Origin: Prochlorococcus marinus str. MIT 0919
Lineage (GTDB): Bacteria > Cyanobacteriota > Cyanobacteriia > PCC-6307 > Cyanobiaceae
DNA: 64,000 nt
Reading direction: 5' to 3'
Assembly: GCF_027359375.1 (NCBI RefSeq)
Contig: NZ_CP114779.1
Coordinates: 1,629,598 to 1,693,597, forward strand
Part shown: positions 38,187 through 48,258 of the stretch, in pieces
Numbering within the stretch: the first letter of the stretch is position 1
How the letters are laid out: each line of letters begins with the position of its first letter
The notes under the pieces: model-generated
Database searches by the model: none
What the model was told of the DNA's origin: nothing
The model's input: only the letters and a program-made list of their open reading frames with translations
Translations under genes and position numbers: made by a program

Positions 38187-38870
38187 ATGAAAAAAAAGAA
38201 TTCAAGTAACTCGGGATTTTTCTATGGACTCTGGGATTTTTGGGGACCTCTTTTGGTGACATTATCTTTATACACCGGCATAAGAGTTCTCTTGGCTGAA
38301 GCGAGGTATATACCTTCTGGTTCTATGACTCCCACTCTTCAAATCAATGATCGTCTTTTCATTGAAAAATTAACCTTTAGACGAAGAACACCGAAGAGGG
38401 GGGAAATAGTTGTATTTAACTCTCCTCATTCTTTTGATAAAACATTAATCTCTCAGCGCTTAAGACCATTACCTTCAAATCTTAAATGTGTCTTTTTAAG
38501 CTTGCCGATTGTAAATTCCTTTCCAGCAATTGGTGACCAAGCATGTGATGCCTACATAAAAAGAGTCGTTGCTATAGAAGGTGACGAGATCCTTGTTGGA
38601 CTTAGAGGTGAATTATATGTTAATGGTGAGTTACTGGAAGAAAGTTATGTAAGAAATTATTGTGGTTTATCTATTGCGAATATAAGCAATTGTAAGGCTT
38701 TAAGAAGTCGTGTCCCGGAAGGTAATGTTTTTGTTCTGGGTGATAATCGTAGTAATAGCTGGGATGGAAGGTATTGGCCGGCTAGTCCATTCTTGCCGAC
38801 AAAAGAAATTATAGGTAAAGCCTCTTGGAGGTTTTGGCCGCTTACTAGAATGGGGCCTGTTCATGAATAA
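38187..38870 (+). CDS. lepB: Signal peptidase I
   Basis: This membrane peptidase cleaves signal peptides from exported proteins. PSGSMTPTLQ holds the nucleophilic Ser, and IKRVVAIEGDEI holds the Lys of the Ser-Lys dyad. The terminal VLGDNRSNSWDGRYWP is box E. One N-terminal membrane anchor (residues 17-35) is visible. I choose the ATG at 38187 over an upstream TTG (38151). The last 26 bases overlap the convergent dihydroorotase-like gene. Confidence 0.94.
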   Translation: MKKKNSSNSGFFYGLWDFWGPLLVTLSLYTGIRVLLAEARYIPSGSMTPTLQINDRLFIEKLTFRRRTPKRGEIVVFNSPHSFDKTLISQRLRPLPSNLKCVFLSLPIVNSFPAIGDQACDAYIKRVVAIEGDEILVGLRGELYVNGELLEESYVRNYCGLSIANISNCKALRSRVPEGNVFVLGDNRSNSWDGRYWPASPFLPTKEIIGKASWRFWPLTRMGPVHE

Positions 38871-40125
38871 GTCCACAAGCTTCAACTCCTCCTATGAAAT
38901 TGTCAACTCTCAGGGGCTCATTAGAGTTTAAACCAATAGGATTTTGATGAGAAATCTTATTTAGGTTTTTAGCAGGGTCAAATAGTAACCATCGGTTACT
39001 ACCAATCTTTAATCTCTCTGTTGGTAAAGCTAATATCTCTGAAGGACCAAAACTTAGAACTTGCCATAATTCCTCTACAGACCATCCATTGTTTTGGATT
39101 AGTTCTTCCCACAGAGAAGGAAGTACTAAGTGATGTCCAGTAACGCCTGGCAGTCTTTGATCTGCTGGTTTTTTGCTTTCAGCTTTCATCAAAGGGATGG
39201 CATGAACGGCGACCCCCGTAAGCGTATTTTCTTTTAAAGCCCTTATTAAACTATTCCGGTCTTCTGAGTCGCCTAGGGATGGACATACTCTTAATCCAGT
39301 AGATGTAAACCCAAGCTTTGAGCTGTCTGATAAAAGGTGCCACCAGGAAACACTTGCCATGGGTTTTGGCAAGCTTCTCGCAAGCATTGCAACGCCTTCA
39401 GCCGTAGATAGATTCATTAATCTTAAATTAATCTCAGGGTGTTGCCTTTGGAGATCAAGAAGTACGCCTAAAGGAATTGTTTCGCTAGCAACAGGGTCTA
39501 AATGGAATCCCAGCCGCAGAGTTTCTACACTTTCTCTTAAAATTCCATTTCCTTGAATGGCTTTATCTCTTGGGGCAATAAGGACAGGAGCTTTCCCTAT
39601 CTCGCCAAGTAAGAATACCTTTTTAATAAATTCAATTGGCGGTATGTAATCATCGCAAGAAAAGCCTTTTGCACCAAATTTTAGGAGATCTCTGTGAGGT
39701 GATAATTCTTGACCTTTTCCATTTAAGCTGAGGCTTCCCCAGAGATGAAATAATACATCTGTGCTGTTTGGTGTGAGTCCGAGTGATAAATGTTCAGGCT
39801 TGTCTCTCCAAGTATTGCCTTTAGGGAGAAGTCCAATTTGACCATACCCTCCGATTGCAGCTTTGCTTTTCAGACTCGTTAGTGTTTCACTTAAGCCATT
39901 TAATGGATCTTCAAGAGTGGAGTGTGGGTCGACTAAGCATGGAGCAAGAATTTTGTTTTTGGCTGGAGTCTTTTTTAATCTAAGCTTTTTAGCCATGTCA
40001 TGAGCCTCATCTCCAAAAGCTCGTATTTCGTTATCACATATGAGAACAGTCCCTTCAAATAAAGATTCCTTTGCGCCTAAAAGAATCTTAACTGGGCTTA
40101 ATAAAATCGACATATTCATATGCAT
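38845..40125 (-). CDS. pyrC: Dihydroorotase-like protein lacking metal ligands (PyrC homologue)
   Basis: The 426-aa protein has the amidohydrolase layout of dihydroorotase, but key residues differ. The first ligand motif (HxH in DPHxHLREP) reads DPHST. The His after the fourth strand (HVST) is replaced in LMNLSTAEGV, and the final DHAPH motif reads VHAIPL. The GAKGFSCDD block and the C-terminal SFGPSEILALP fit the family. So the fold is kept but catalysis is doubtful. The start is ATG 40125, overlapping the stop of the phosphatase gene as TAATG; a TTG start at 40149 is less likely. Confidence 0.78.
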   Translation of the reverse strand: MHMNMSILLSPVKILLGAKESLFEGTVLICDNEIRAFGDEAHDMAKKLRLKKTPAKNKILAPCLVDPHSTLEDPLNGLSETLTSLKSKAAIGGYGQIGLLPKGNTWRDKPEHLSLGLTPNSTDVLFHLWGSLSLNGKGQELSPHRDLLKFGAKGFSCDDYIPPIEFIKKVFLLGEIGKAPVLIAPRDKAIQGNGILRESVETLRLGFHLDPVASETIPLGVLLDLQRQHPEINLRLMNLSTAEGVAMLARSLPKPMASVSWWHLLSDSSKLGFTSTGLRVCPSLGDSEDRNSLIRALKENTLTGVAVHAIPLMKAESKKPADQRLPGVTGHHLVLPSLWEELIQNNGWSVEELWQVLSFGPSEILALPTERLKIGSNRWLLFDPAKNLNKISHQNPIGLNSNEPLRVDNFIGGVEACGLIHEQAPF

Positions 40126-41459
40126 TAAAGAGCTCCTTGAGCTGTACAATCTATCAGGCCTCCTAGATGTGAGGTGATATTTAGGCTTGTAATAATTGCT
40201 AAACCTTCTTCGTCATCTGGGATGTCTATTACTGTAATGCCGCCATTACCTTGCTTGATCATCCAAATGTCTGATGGACTAAGTCCTAGTAAGTTGCAGA
40301 TTATGGTTTTATTTACTGCATCGTGAGCTACTACTAATGCAGTGTCAGTGCTCGAAAGACTATCGCAAATTTGCATCCAGCAACCAACAGCACGATCCCA
40401 GACATCCTGTATGGTTTCACCATCAGGCATTTGAACTTTTTCTGGCGAAACTTGCCATTCTTTTAATAACCCCCCCCACGAATTTTTTATTTCTGACTCA
40501 AGCTTTCCTTCCCATTGGCCATGCCCTATTTCTATCAGCTCTTCAATGCATTTGATTTTTATATTTGAATTGTTTTTAAGTATTATTTTTGCTGTTTCCA
40601 AAGGTCTTGACATAGAGCTGCTAAAGACCTTGCTGAATTCTGTATTGCGTAAGAATTTGTTTGCGGCATTTGCTTGCTTTTTACCATTGTCATTTAGTGG
40701 AATATCTATTTGACCTTGGAATCGCCCTTCCTTATTCCAATTTGTTTCACCATGTCTTACAAGAATGATGCGAGCATTGCTCTTTTGTTTTGGGAATGGA
40801 GAACCCAAATGAGATGTAATGTTAAGACTTTCTATTTGTGTATTGTTAGAGCCTTTCTTAAGACCAGAGTTGATTTTTATAACAGATATTGAAGCATTGT
40901 CTAACCGAATCCTTCTAAAGCCATTTTCTGGTTTCCCTATTAATTGTAATATTATGCAACGGAGAATTGCGTTGTGACCAACTATTAGGACATTTTCTTC
41001 TTTTATTGGATCATGCCTATTTAATAAGTTTGCTATAAACTCTTCAGCTTGATCCATTAAGTCTTTGATTGGTTTGTATTGACTTCCGTCTTCTTTTGTT
41101 AAAACAAGTGCGTTGGGATTCTTTTTCCAAATGCCAAACTGTTCTGGGTAATTTGACTGAACTTCCTCACTTGTCAGTCCACTCCATTGACCTAAATCAA
41201 CTTCTAAAAGATTTTTGTCGTAGATTATTTTGAGTTCGCTATTCCTATCTTTGAGCAATTCTTTAGTTGTATCTGCAGCTCTTTGAAGAGGAGAGCTATA
41301 AACACTATCAATTGATAGATCTGCAAGCTTTAGTCTTGCTTTCTTTGCTTGGAGAGTTCCTTCTTCAGTAAGAGTTGAAAGGTCATTGCGACCTTGTATT
41401 CGATTTTGTAAGTTGAAACTACTTAATCCATGTCGAACTAGCAGCAGTCGCAGAGTCAT
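40125..41459 (-). CDS. Two-domain histidine phosphatase (phosphoglycerate mutase-like)
   Basis: This 444-aa protein joins two histidine-phosphatase domains. The first starts LLLVRHGLSSFNLQNRIQG (RHG at residues 8-10) and has LIVGHNAILRC. The second starts near residue 233 with IILVRHGETNWNKEGRFQGQ and has LVVAHDAVNKT. Both His motifs are intact. Cyanobacterial members are often annotated as 2-carboxy-D-arabinitol-1-phosphatase or phosphoglycerate mutase; the substrate is not shown. The stop overlaps the start of the dihydroorotase-like gene, so the two are translated together. Confidence 0.9.
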   Translation of the reverse strand: MTLRLLLVRHGLSSFNLQNRIQGRNDLSTLTEEGTLQAKKARLKLADLSIDSVYSSPLQRAADTTKELLKDRNSELKIIYDKNLLEVDLGQWSGLTSEEVQSNYPEQFGIWKKNPNALVLTKEDGSQYKPIKDLMDQAEEFIANLLNRHDPIKEENVLIVGHNAILRCIILQLIGKPENGFRRIRLDNASISVIKINSGLKKGSNNTQIESLNITSHLGSPFPKQKSNARIILVRHGETNWNKEGRFQGQIDIPLNDNGKKQANAANKFLRNTEFSKVFSSSMSRPLETAKIILKNNSNIKIKCIEELIEIGHGQWEGKLESEIKNSWGGLLKEWQVSPEKVQMPDGETIQDVWDRAVGCWMQICDSLSSTDTALVVAHDAVNKTIICNLLGLSPSDIWMIKQGNGGITVIDIPDDEEGLAIITSLNITSHLGGLIDCTAQGAL

Positions 41460-41568
41460 TGGCAGAAGTTCTTTACGAACTCATCTTATGAATAGTCTGT
41501 CAACCTAATGTTAATTAGGGCATGAGAATTGTTCTTTCCTCATTTTTTATTTATTGAGTCAGTTCAAT

Positions 41569-42924
41569 ATGCGAAAACAAGCTATCTCTCAATGGAAAGT
41601 ATTAGTAGCAGTTTTGTCGCTGTTCCTAACAGTTCTAATTTGGCAAAAAGGTCTTCAGGAAAGTTTTGATAGACCTTCTGTAAGTCCTAGGATTTCTCTG
41701 AATCAACATGAGATAGCTTTATTGGCCCAGCCTGCTCTTCCTGTGAACGTTGAGACGGTTTTTGTAGGGACCAGTCCTAAGAATACTCTTAAAGAACTTC
41801 TTATGGAAATCCCAATAAACAACATTAGCGACAGAGAAAAACTTTTGCTTGCGTTGTTGGATGATTCAAAAGATATACGGCCTTCTCTTGTGGCAGCTTC
41901 TATCAAAGACAATGAGTTTCAATTAATTAGAGAACAAATATTAGAGAGTTTAGATGAGAATGGTGTTGCTTCAAGTTTATCTTCTCTTGCAAGCTTGAAG
42001 CGAGACCCTTTGATCTATGCGCTTTCATGTGGTGCTGTTGGAGGACGGTCGGGAGATTGTGTTGATAATAGAGTTTCTCAAAGCATGGCTTTGAGATTAG
42101 TTGCTAGTCAACTGATCCCAATTTTTGCAACTTTCCTTGGAATTAGCTTGTGTTTGCGTCAAGGATGGTTGCTTGTTCGTAAAAGGAATAGAATATGGCC
42201 CACTATTACGCCTTTGCCCCTATCAATAATAGATATGGTCCTGCTTGTTGCAGGAGGCTTTGTTGTTCTTGGAGAAGTTATAACACCATTAGTTGCTATT
42301 CCAATCAGCCAAGTGCTTACTAATGGGATCGCTAGTCCTATTAAGGAATCTGTAAATGTATTAATTGGTTATAGTTCCATGACTGTGCCACCTTTGATAA
42401 TTTTTCGCCAACAGTTAAAAGTAGTTAGCAGCTTACAAATGCCTTTGGGAGGATGGATTCAATGGGGTTTGAAACCTCTTAACGAGTCTTTTTTGCAAGC
42501 CCTTCATGGTTGGTTGCTGGTTTTGCCATTCGTTCTACTTATAAGTTGGTTGATGACTTCTTTGATTGGTGATCCAGGTGGAAGTAACCCTTTGTTGGAG
42601 TTGGTTTTGGGCAGCAACAATTTTTTTGCCTTAGGGATCTTATTTCTGACAACAGTAGTATTAGCCCCCTTGTTTGAAGAATTTATTTTTCGAGGAGCAC
42701 TGTTACCTGTTTTGGTTCAAAAGCAAGGACGAGTATTAGGAGTATTAATAAGTGCACTTGTTTTTGCACTTGCGCATTTAAGTATTGGTGAATTACCTCC
42801 TCTAATCGTTCTCGGGGTTGGACTTGCTCTTTTAAGGCTAAGCTCCGGGCGTCTGTTCCCATGTGTAGTCATGCATTCACTTTGGAATGGAATTACATTT
42901 GTGAATTTATTGTTATTGGCTTGA
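41569..42924 (+). CDS. CPBP-family intramembrane metalloprotease
   Basis: This 451-aa membrane protein has a signal-anchor start (VLVAVLSLFLTVLIWQ), a soluble region of about 130 residues and then several membrane spans. The CPBP (Abi/Rce1-type) motifs are EEFIFRGALLPVL near residue 375, LVFALAHLSIGEL near residue 405, and a third His in VMHSLWNGI near residue 440. The glutamates and histidines probably bind zinc. I choose the ATG at 41569 over the TTG at 41554. The substrate is unknown. It lies 80 bp before the FtsL-like gene. Confidence 0.86.
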   Translation: MRKQAISQWKVLVAVLSLFLTVLIWQKGLQESFDRPSVSPRISLNQHEIALLAQPALPVNVETVFVGTSPKNTLKELLMEIPINNISDREKLLLALLDDSKDIRPSLVAASIKDNEFQLIREQILESLDENGVASSLSSLASLKRDPLIYALSCGAVGGRSGDCVDNRVSQSMALRLVASQLIPIFATFLGISLCLRQGWLLVRKRNRIWPTITPLPLSIIDMVLLVAGGFVVLGEVITPLVAIPISQVLTNGIASPIKESVNVLIGYSSMTVPPLIIFRQQLKVVSSLQMPLGGWIQWGLKPLNESFLQALHGWLLVLPFVLLISWLMTSLIGDPGGSNPLLELVLGSNNFFALGILFLTTVVLAPLFEEFIFRGALLPVLVQKQGRVLGVLISALVFALAHLSIGELPPLIVLGVGLALLRLSSGRLFPCVVMHSLWNGITFVNLLLLA

Positions 42925-43004
42925 AAAGTTGTTGTGAATATGGTTCTCTATACTCTTGCAAGGCTCCTTAGAGGATGTTTGACTTGATTAATTGTGGATA
43001 TTAA

Positions 43005-43475
43005 GTGGTTGTTCATGTTAAAAGAGCTAGCTCTTTTGAGCATAATAAGGACATTGAGTTGCCGTTAAGAACTCTTTCTTTAATGAGAGGATCATTTTCG
43101 GCAAGGAAAATCTCAAGAAAATATCCAGTGCTGGCTGGTTTTCATAGAGGTATAGATGGGGGGTTAATAGGAGTCCTTTTTTGTGCAGCCTTAATGTCTG
43201 CCGTGACATTGCATTCACAGTATCTTTGGACTCGTTCGTTTTCCAAGTTGGAAATTACTCGTGATTTGACTCATAGGCTCGAAGAGTCGATAGCTAATTT
43301 AGAACGTTATCTTTTGAACAGTGTTACATTGCCAAATACTATGGTAGAGACAAAGTCGTCAGACCTTCTTTATATCCCATCTCCTCCTGTAAATAGGCGT
43401 ACATTATCAACTAGTTCTGTTGCCGTAGATTATATAAATAGATTATCTAGCTCGCCAATCATTCATGGCTATTAA
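43005..43475 (+). CDS. FtsL-like bitopic protein upstream of ftsI
   Basis: The 156-aa protein has a short basic N-terminus, one membrane span (about residues 51-70, GGLIGVLFCAALMSAV), then a helix with a heptad-like pattern (SKLEITRDLTHRLEESIANL), followed by a Ser/Pro-rich tail. It ends 5 bp before ftsI on the same strand. The size, topology and place match FtsL, which joins FtsB and FtsI in the divisome, although the sequence itself is not recognisably FtsL. The start is GTG at 43005. Confidence 0.7.
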   Translation: MVVHVKRASSFEHNKDIELPLRTLSLMRGSFSARKISRKYPVLAGFHRGIDGGLIGVLFCAALMSAVTLHSQYLWTRSFSKLEITRDLTHRLEESIANLERYLLNSVTLPNTMVETKSSDLLYIPSPPVNRRTLSTSSVAVDYINRLSSSPIIHGY

Positions 43476-43480
43476 GGCGA

Positions 43481-45265
43481 GTGAATAGGAAGCAAGGGAC
43501 CCGACGACCTAGATCCAAAACTTTAGGCGCCCCACCTTTAGTACCGATACCTTCTTACAGGTTAAAGCTAACCTTTAGTATCCTTTGCATTGCTCTTTTG
43601 GGCTTGACAGGAAGAATGGCTTGGTTGCAATTGCTTGAGGGATCTTACTTAGAATCTCGTGCACGTAACTTCCAGACTAGGGAAATTAAGCCTTTAGGAA
43701 GTAGACGTCCAATTGTTGATCGCAAAGGAAGATTGGTGGCACTAGATGAAAAGAGGTTTAGGCTCTACGTTCACCCTAGTCAATTTAAATTTCCAGGAGA
43801 TAAAGCAGGAATTATTCGTACGCCTACAGAAGTTGCAAGGAAACTCTCTAAACTCTTGCCTCTTTCGACTAATAAATTAGTAGAAGTTATGGGCAGAAAA
43901 GATTCAGGAGTGAAACTTATTGAGAATTTATCTAGTGATATTGCGGCTGACATACGAAGACTACGTATTAGCGGATTAGATTTAGAACCTTATTTGCAAC
44001 GTGTTTATCCACAAGGTGATTTATTTGCAAATGTCGTTGGGTTTTTGGACTATGATCGTAATCCTCAGGCAGGATTGGAGTTAAGTCAAAGCAAAGAACT
44101 TTTGCGTCAAGAGAGAGTCCGTAAGCTTAGGTATGGAAGAGATGGGACCCCTTTACCTACTGATATAGAGCCAGGTGTATTGTTTCAGGATGATTTGCGT
44201 GTGAATTTGACATTGGACGCACGCCTTCAGGAAGTGGCCGTTAATGCCATTCAGAAACAAGTAATTGAGTGGGATGCAAAGAAGGCAGTCGCCATTGTCA
44301 TGAATGTCGAGAATGGTGAGATATTAGCTTTGGCATCCACTCCTACATATAATCCTAATAAGTATTGGGATTATTCTCAAACTTTATATAAAGAGTGGTC
44401 TGTTCAAGAATTATTTGAACCTGGATCGACATTCAAGCCTATTAACTTAGCATTAGCACTTGAAGAGGGTGCGATTGATTCAGGAGGAACTGTTTATGAT
44501 TCTGGAAGTATAAGTGTCGGAGGATGGCGACTAGGTAATTGGAATAAAAAACCTAATGGAGTTATTAATTATGCCAAAGTTCTTCAGGTCTCAAGTAATG
44601 TTGGCATGGTAAAGACAATGCAAAAACTAAACTCTTCAAAATATTGGGAATGGCTTAAGAAATTAGGCATAGACAAAAAGCCGGACACTGACTTACTTGG
44701 AGCTGTAGGGGGCCAATTGAAAAGTAAGGAAGTATTTATAAGTCAACCTGTTGAGCAGGCAGTTGCTTCTTATGGGCAGGGGTTCTCTATAACCCCTTTA
44801 AAATTAGCGCAGCTACATGCTCTACTTGCGAATGGAGGAAAATTTGTAAGGCCACATATTACAAGAGGATATCCAGAAAAATTATCTAACAATTTTGAAG
44901 ACTCTGAACCTATCTTTAGGCCAGAAGTTACCAATACAGTACTTCGGTGGATGGAATCTGTCGTCGATAATTATGGAGAAAATAGTGTAAAAACGCAGAA
45001 TTATCGAATAGGGGGCAAAACAGGAACTGCTGATCAAATTAGAAATGGAGTTTATAGTTCTAAAATTTGCAGTTTTGTAGCGATTTTACCAATCCAATCA
45101 CCGCGTTTTGTAGTTCTCGTTGCTGTAGATGGGCCCAAAAAGCCTTATGCATATGGAGGGACTGTTGCCATGCCTGTCGCAAAGAAGATTGTTGAAAGTT
45201 TAATTGTGATAGAAAAGATTCCTCCTACAACTGGTTTGAAGGTTGTGGATTCTTTGAAAAATTAG
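43481..45265 (+). CDS. ftsI: Peptidoglycan D,D-transpeptidase FtsI (penicillin-binding protein)
   Basis: FtsI cross-links septal peptidoglycan. One membrane span (TFSILCIALLGLTGRMAWLQ, about 33-52) precedes a dimerisation domain. The catalytic Ser-x-x-Lys is FEPGSTFKPIN near residue 312. The SxN motif is VSSNVGM near residue 372, and KTG is GKTGTADQ near residue 512. The 594-aa length is usual. The start is GTG at 43481, only 5 bp after the FtsL-like gene. tal follows 100 bp downstream. Confidence 0.95.
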   Translation: MNRKQGTRRPRSKTLGAPPLVPIPSYRLKLTFSILCIALLGLTGRMAWLQLLEGSYLESRARNFQTREIKPLGSRRPIVDRKGRLVALDEKRFRLYVHPSQFKFPGDKAGIIRTPTEVARKLSKLLPLSTNKLVEVMGRKDSGVKLIENLSSDIAADIRRLRISGLDLEPYLQRVYPQGDLFANVVGFLDYDRNPQAGLELSQSKELLRQERVRKLRYGRDGTPLPTDIEPGVLFQDDLRVNLTLDARLQEVAVNAIQKQVIEWDAKKAVAIVMNVENGEILALASTPTYNPNKYWDYSQTLYKEWSVQELFEPGSTFKPINLALALEEGAIDSGGTVYDSGSISVGGWRLGNWNKKPNGVINYAKVLQVSSNVGMVKTMQKLNSSKYWEWLKKLGIDKKPDTDLLGAVGGQLKSKEVFISQPVEQAVASYGQGFSITPLKLAQLHALLANGGKFVRPHITRGYPEKLSNNFEDSEPIFRPEVTNTVLRWMESVVDNYGENSVKTQNYRIGGKTGTADQIRNGVYSSKICSFVAILPIQSPRFVVLVAVDGPKKPYAYGGTVAMPVAKKIVESLIVIEKIPPTTGLKVVDSLKN

Positions 45266-45365
45266 TATTTACTAGAGATTAGTTTGATCTCATAAATATA
45301 AGGGTGAAATTAATGGGGAAATAGCTACCTTGAAAGTAAAAGAATACATAGAACAAGAAACCCTT

Positions 45366-46373
45366 ATGAAGAACTTATTGGAACAACTTACAGCCATGAC
45401 AGTTGTCGTTGCTGATACAGGTGATCTAGAGGCTATTAGGACTTTCAAGCCTAGAGATGCTACAACCAACCCTTCGTTAATTCTTGCTGCAGCTCAGATG
45501 CCAGATTATCAAGGTTTAATTGATGAGTCTTTGCAAGCTTCTAGAGATAAATTGGGAGATGGAAGCACTCCTAAAAAAATAATTGAAGATGCTTTAGATC
45601 AAGTTTGTGTAGTTTTTGGTAAAGAGATTTTAAAAATTATTCCTGGAAGAGTTTCGACGGAAGTAGATGCTCGTCTTAGTTATGATACAGAAGCGACAAT
45701 TGAGAAAGCAAGGAAGCTGATCAGTCTCTATGAAAAAGCTGGTATAACAAAAGATCGTGTGCTTATAAAAATTGCATCTACTTGGGAAGGAATTAAGGCT
45801 GCTGAAGTTTTAGAAGAAGAAGGCATTCATTGTAATTTGACTTTATTATTTAACTTTTGCCAGGCTGTTGCTTGTGCAGAGGCAGGTGTAACCCTTATTT
45901 CTCCATTCGTAGGCCGCATACTTGATTGGTATAAAGCAAAAACAGGCAAAGATTCATATTTAGGAGCTGAAGACCCTGGAGTTATTTCTGTCACTCAGAT
46001 TTTTAACTATTTTAAAGTTAATAATTATCAAACAGAGGTTATGGGAGCTAGTTTCAGAAATATTGATGAAATTATTGAATTAGCTGGCTGTGATTTGTTA
46101 ACAATCTCCCCGGCGTTGTTGGATCAATTAAGGAATACACATGCTCCTCTTCTTAAAAAGTTAAACTATTTGGCCCCTACTAGTTCTGAAGAGAAAATTA
46201 GTGTTAATCGTGATAATTTTAAAGTAATGATGGAGGCTGATTTGATGGCAGATGAGAAGTTAAAAGAGGGAATTGAAAAGTTTAGCAAGGCAATTGAAGC
46301 ATTAGAGGTTAAATTGGGAGACAGATTATTTATACTTGAAGATAATAAGGCATGTGCATTAAAAGCATCTTGA
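45366..46373 (+). CDS. tal: Transaldolase
   Basis: This pentose-phosphate enzyme moves a three-carbon unit between sugar phosphates. The start [20 protein letters not shown] and [16 protein letters not shown] are diagnostic. The Schiff-base lysine is in [15 protein letters not shown] near residue 135. The SLGAEDPGV-like region ([19 protein letters not shown]) fits the TalB type. The ATG at 45366 gives 335 aa; the TTG at 45330 would add an unsupported 12 residues. A hairpin (46480-46513) follows, shared with the convergent reductase gene. Confidence 0.96.
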   Translation: MKNLLEQLTAMTVVVADTGDLEAIRTFKPRDATTNPSLILAAAQMPDYQGLIDESLQASRDKLGDGSTPKKIIEDALDQVCVVFGKEILKIIPGRVSTEVDARLSYDTEATIEKARKLISLYEKAGITKDRVLIKIASTWEGIKAAEVLEEEGIHCNLTLLFNFCQAVACAEAGVTLISPFVGRILDWYKAKTGKDSYLGAEDPGVISVTQIFNYFKVNNYQTEVMGASFRNIDEIIELAGCDLLTISPALLDQLRNTHAPLLKKLNYLAPTSSEEKISVNRDNFKVMMEADLMADEKLKEGIEKFSKAIEALEVKLGDRLFILEDNKACALKAS

Positions 46374-46479
46374 TTAATAAAGGCTGTTGATTTTTGTATG
46401 GTGAATATAAAAATATTTTTCTCTCTTTATAGTAATTTAAAGATATTTTACGGTTCAAAACACGTATCTTGATTTTATA

Positions 46480-46513
46480 GTTATCAGCTTCATTTTGTCA
46501 ATGAAGTTATAAC
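46480..46513. terminator. Hairpin between convergent tal and the FAD reductase gene
   Basis: CTTCATT (46488-46494) and AATGAAG (46500-46506) form a 7-bp stem with a 5-nt loop, and GTTAT (46480-46484) with ATAAC (46509-46513) adds an outer 5-bp stem. It lies between two convergent genes. No long T-run follows, so terminator activity is inferred from position. Confidence 0.5.
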
Positions 46514-46536
46514 GATAACAAATTAGTCCGATGATA

Positions 46537-47664
46537 CTATCTTTGGAAAATCAATCTTTTAATGACTCGCTGAGCTATATCCTCATAACTCATTTTCCCA
46601 GACAAAATCTGAGCAATTCTTTCTGGCGCAGTAGGTCTTTTTATTCCTAACTGATAACCAACTTTTGGGAACCTATAAAAAACTTGAGAAATACGCCTTC
46701 CCCATGCCATTGAATCCCCCCACTCCAACTTAATTGCTTTCGTATAGCCACTTAAATCTTGAGTTCTGCCTTCAAGCCATAGATTGAGATGTTTTGCTGC
46801 TTGACAACCACTCATAAGTGCAGGGCGCAGTCCTTCAGCTAAAAAAGGGTCACATAGTGAAGCTGCGTCACCTACTGCGACTATTCCATTTGAGTGAAGG
46901 TCATTATGGCCATTCCATACTCTTAGAGATGAGCTTGTTCGTTCACCTTCTCCGGGCGCAAATCCAAGGTTAGGTAGAAGTTGTTCAAGAATTGCATCGC
47001 TATTGCTAGAGTTTTTGCCAATAAAAGTTCCAACTCCAATATTTACATTTCCTCTTAGTGGGAATGCCCAAGCAAAACCATGTTTAACTAATCCGAATTC
47101 AAACCTGGCAGTACCTTCTTTTAAGCTACCTCTACCATTTAATCTTACTGAAGTTGTTGAAGCAAAATGAAGATTTTTTGGTCCTAAATTAAAGACTTTT
47201 GACCATTGTGAATTTGAGCCATCAGCAATAACTATTGATCTAGTTTTAATCGTTTGATTGTTTTCAGAGTTGATAATCCAATGGTTTTTTTCTTGCGCAA
47301 TTTTGCAAGCGTTAAAAGGTTTTAAAAGTTTTGCTCCTTTAGAGATTGCCTTTTCAATCAAAAAATTATCTAGATTTTCTCTTCTTACAATCCAAAAAGG
47401 CGAGGAGCCTGGGAGCTCAGCAATAACTTCATCAGATAAGAACCAGCTAAACTCAACACTGCTGATAATTTCTTCTATAACTGGTTGAAGGCTAAAGGGA
47501 AAGTATTCTTGAACTGAAGCAGCCATCCCTCCTCCACAAGGCTTTCTCCTAGGGAAGTCATCTTTTTCAAGTATGACTACTTCTTTGTTCGCATTTGCCA
47601 GGTGAAATGCTGCAGCACCCCCTGCTGCACCAGCACCCACAACTACTACATCTGTAAGAGTCAA
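46537..47664 (-). CDS. Geranylgeranyl reductase-family FAD oxidoreductase
   Basis: This 375-aa flavoprotein starts [20 protein letters not shown], the FAD-binding GxGxxG motif. It contains [10 protein letters not shown] near residue 38 and [21 protein letters not shown] near residue 265. The pattern matches the geranylgeranyl reductase (ChlP-like) family, but the protein is shorter than chlorophyll-specific ChlP, and other isoprenoid or quinone reductions are possible. The start is TTG at 47664, overlapping the frr stop as TTGA. It converges with tal. Confidence 0.85.
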   Translation of the reverse strand: MTLTDVVVVGAGAAGGAAAFHLANANKEVVILEKDDFPRRKPCGGGMAASVQEYFPFSLQPVIEEIISSVEFSWFLSDEVIAELPGSSPFWIVRRENLDNFLIEKAISKGAKLLKPFNACKIAQEKNHWIINSENNQTIKTRSIVIADGSNSQWSKVFNLGPKNLHFASTTSVRLNGRGSLKEGTARFEFGLVKHGFAWAFPLRGNVNIGVGTFIGKNSSNSDAILEQLLPNLGFAPGEGERTSSSLRVWNGHNDLHSNGIVAVGDAASLCDPFLAEGLRPALMSGCQAAKHLNLWLEGRTQDLSGYTKAIKLEWGDSMAWGRRISQVFYRFPKVGYQLGIKRPTAPERIAQILSGKMSYEDIAQRVIKRLIFQR

Positions 47665-48209
47665 ACTTTTAAAATTTCTGATTCTTTTTTAGAGAGGTTT
47701 TGTTCAATCTCACCTATAAATTTATTAGTAAGCTTTTGTACATTTTCTTGCTCATCTCTACTTTGATCTTCTGAAGCATCACCTGCTTTCTCTGATTTTT
47801 TAATTCTTTCGATTGCATCTCTTCTAATATTCCGAAGTGCAACCTTACCTTCTTCCGCGTATTTAGAAGCTAATTTGCAGAACTCTTTCCTCCTTTCTTC
47901 TGTAAGAGGTGGAACATTTATGCGAATTATTTTACCGTCGTTATTTGGAGTAAAGCCAAGGTCACTAATGGCAATAGCCTTTTCTATCAGTGCTAAAGAG
48001 CTTAAATCAAATGGTTGAATTGCAATTGTCTGAGAATCAGGTGTAGAGATTGTCGCAAGTGATTTCAAAGGAGTTTCTGAACCATAATATTCCACAGTTA
48101 ATCGATCTAAAAGAGATGTACTCGCTCTACCAGTTCTAATCGTGTTGAAGTTGCGTTGAGCAGCTTCTACCGATTTACGCATGTTTGATTCGAGGTCTTG
48201 AAGAAGCAT
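47661..48209 (-). CDS. frr: Ribosome recycling factor
   Basis: RRF splits post-termination ribosomes with EF-G. The 182-aa sequence has the family pattern: [21 protein letters not shown] near the start, [15 protein letters not shown], and [21 protein letters not shown]. The helical C-terminus is usual. The length is near the 185 aa standard. It lies downstream of pyrH (about 50 bp), the common frr/pyrH pairing, and its stop overlaps the start of the FAD reductase. Confidence 0.97.
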   Translation of the reverse strand: MLLQDLESNMRKSVEAAQRNFNTIRTGRASTSLLDRLTVEYYGSETPLKSLATISTPDSQTIAIQPFDLSSLALIEKAIAISDLGFTPNNDGKIIRINVPPLTEERRKEFCKLASKYAEEGKVALRNIRRDAIERIKKSEKAGDASEDQSRDEQENVQKLTNKFIGEIEQNLSKKESEILKV

Positions 48210-48258
48210 TGATTTGAAAACTTAAAACTAAGAAAAAAGAGTTGAAAAGGTAATGAAA

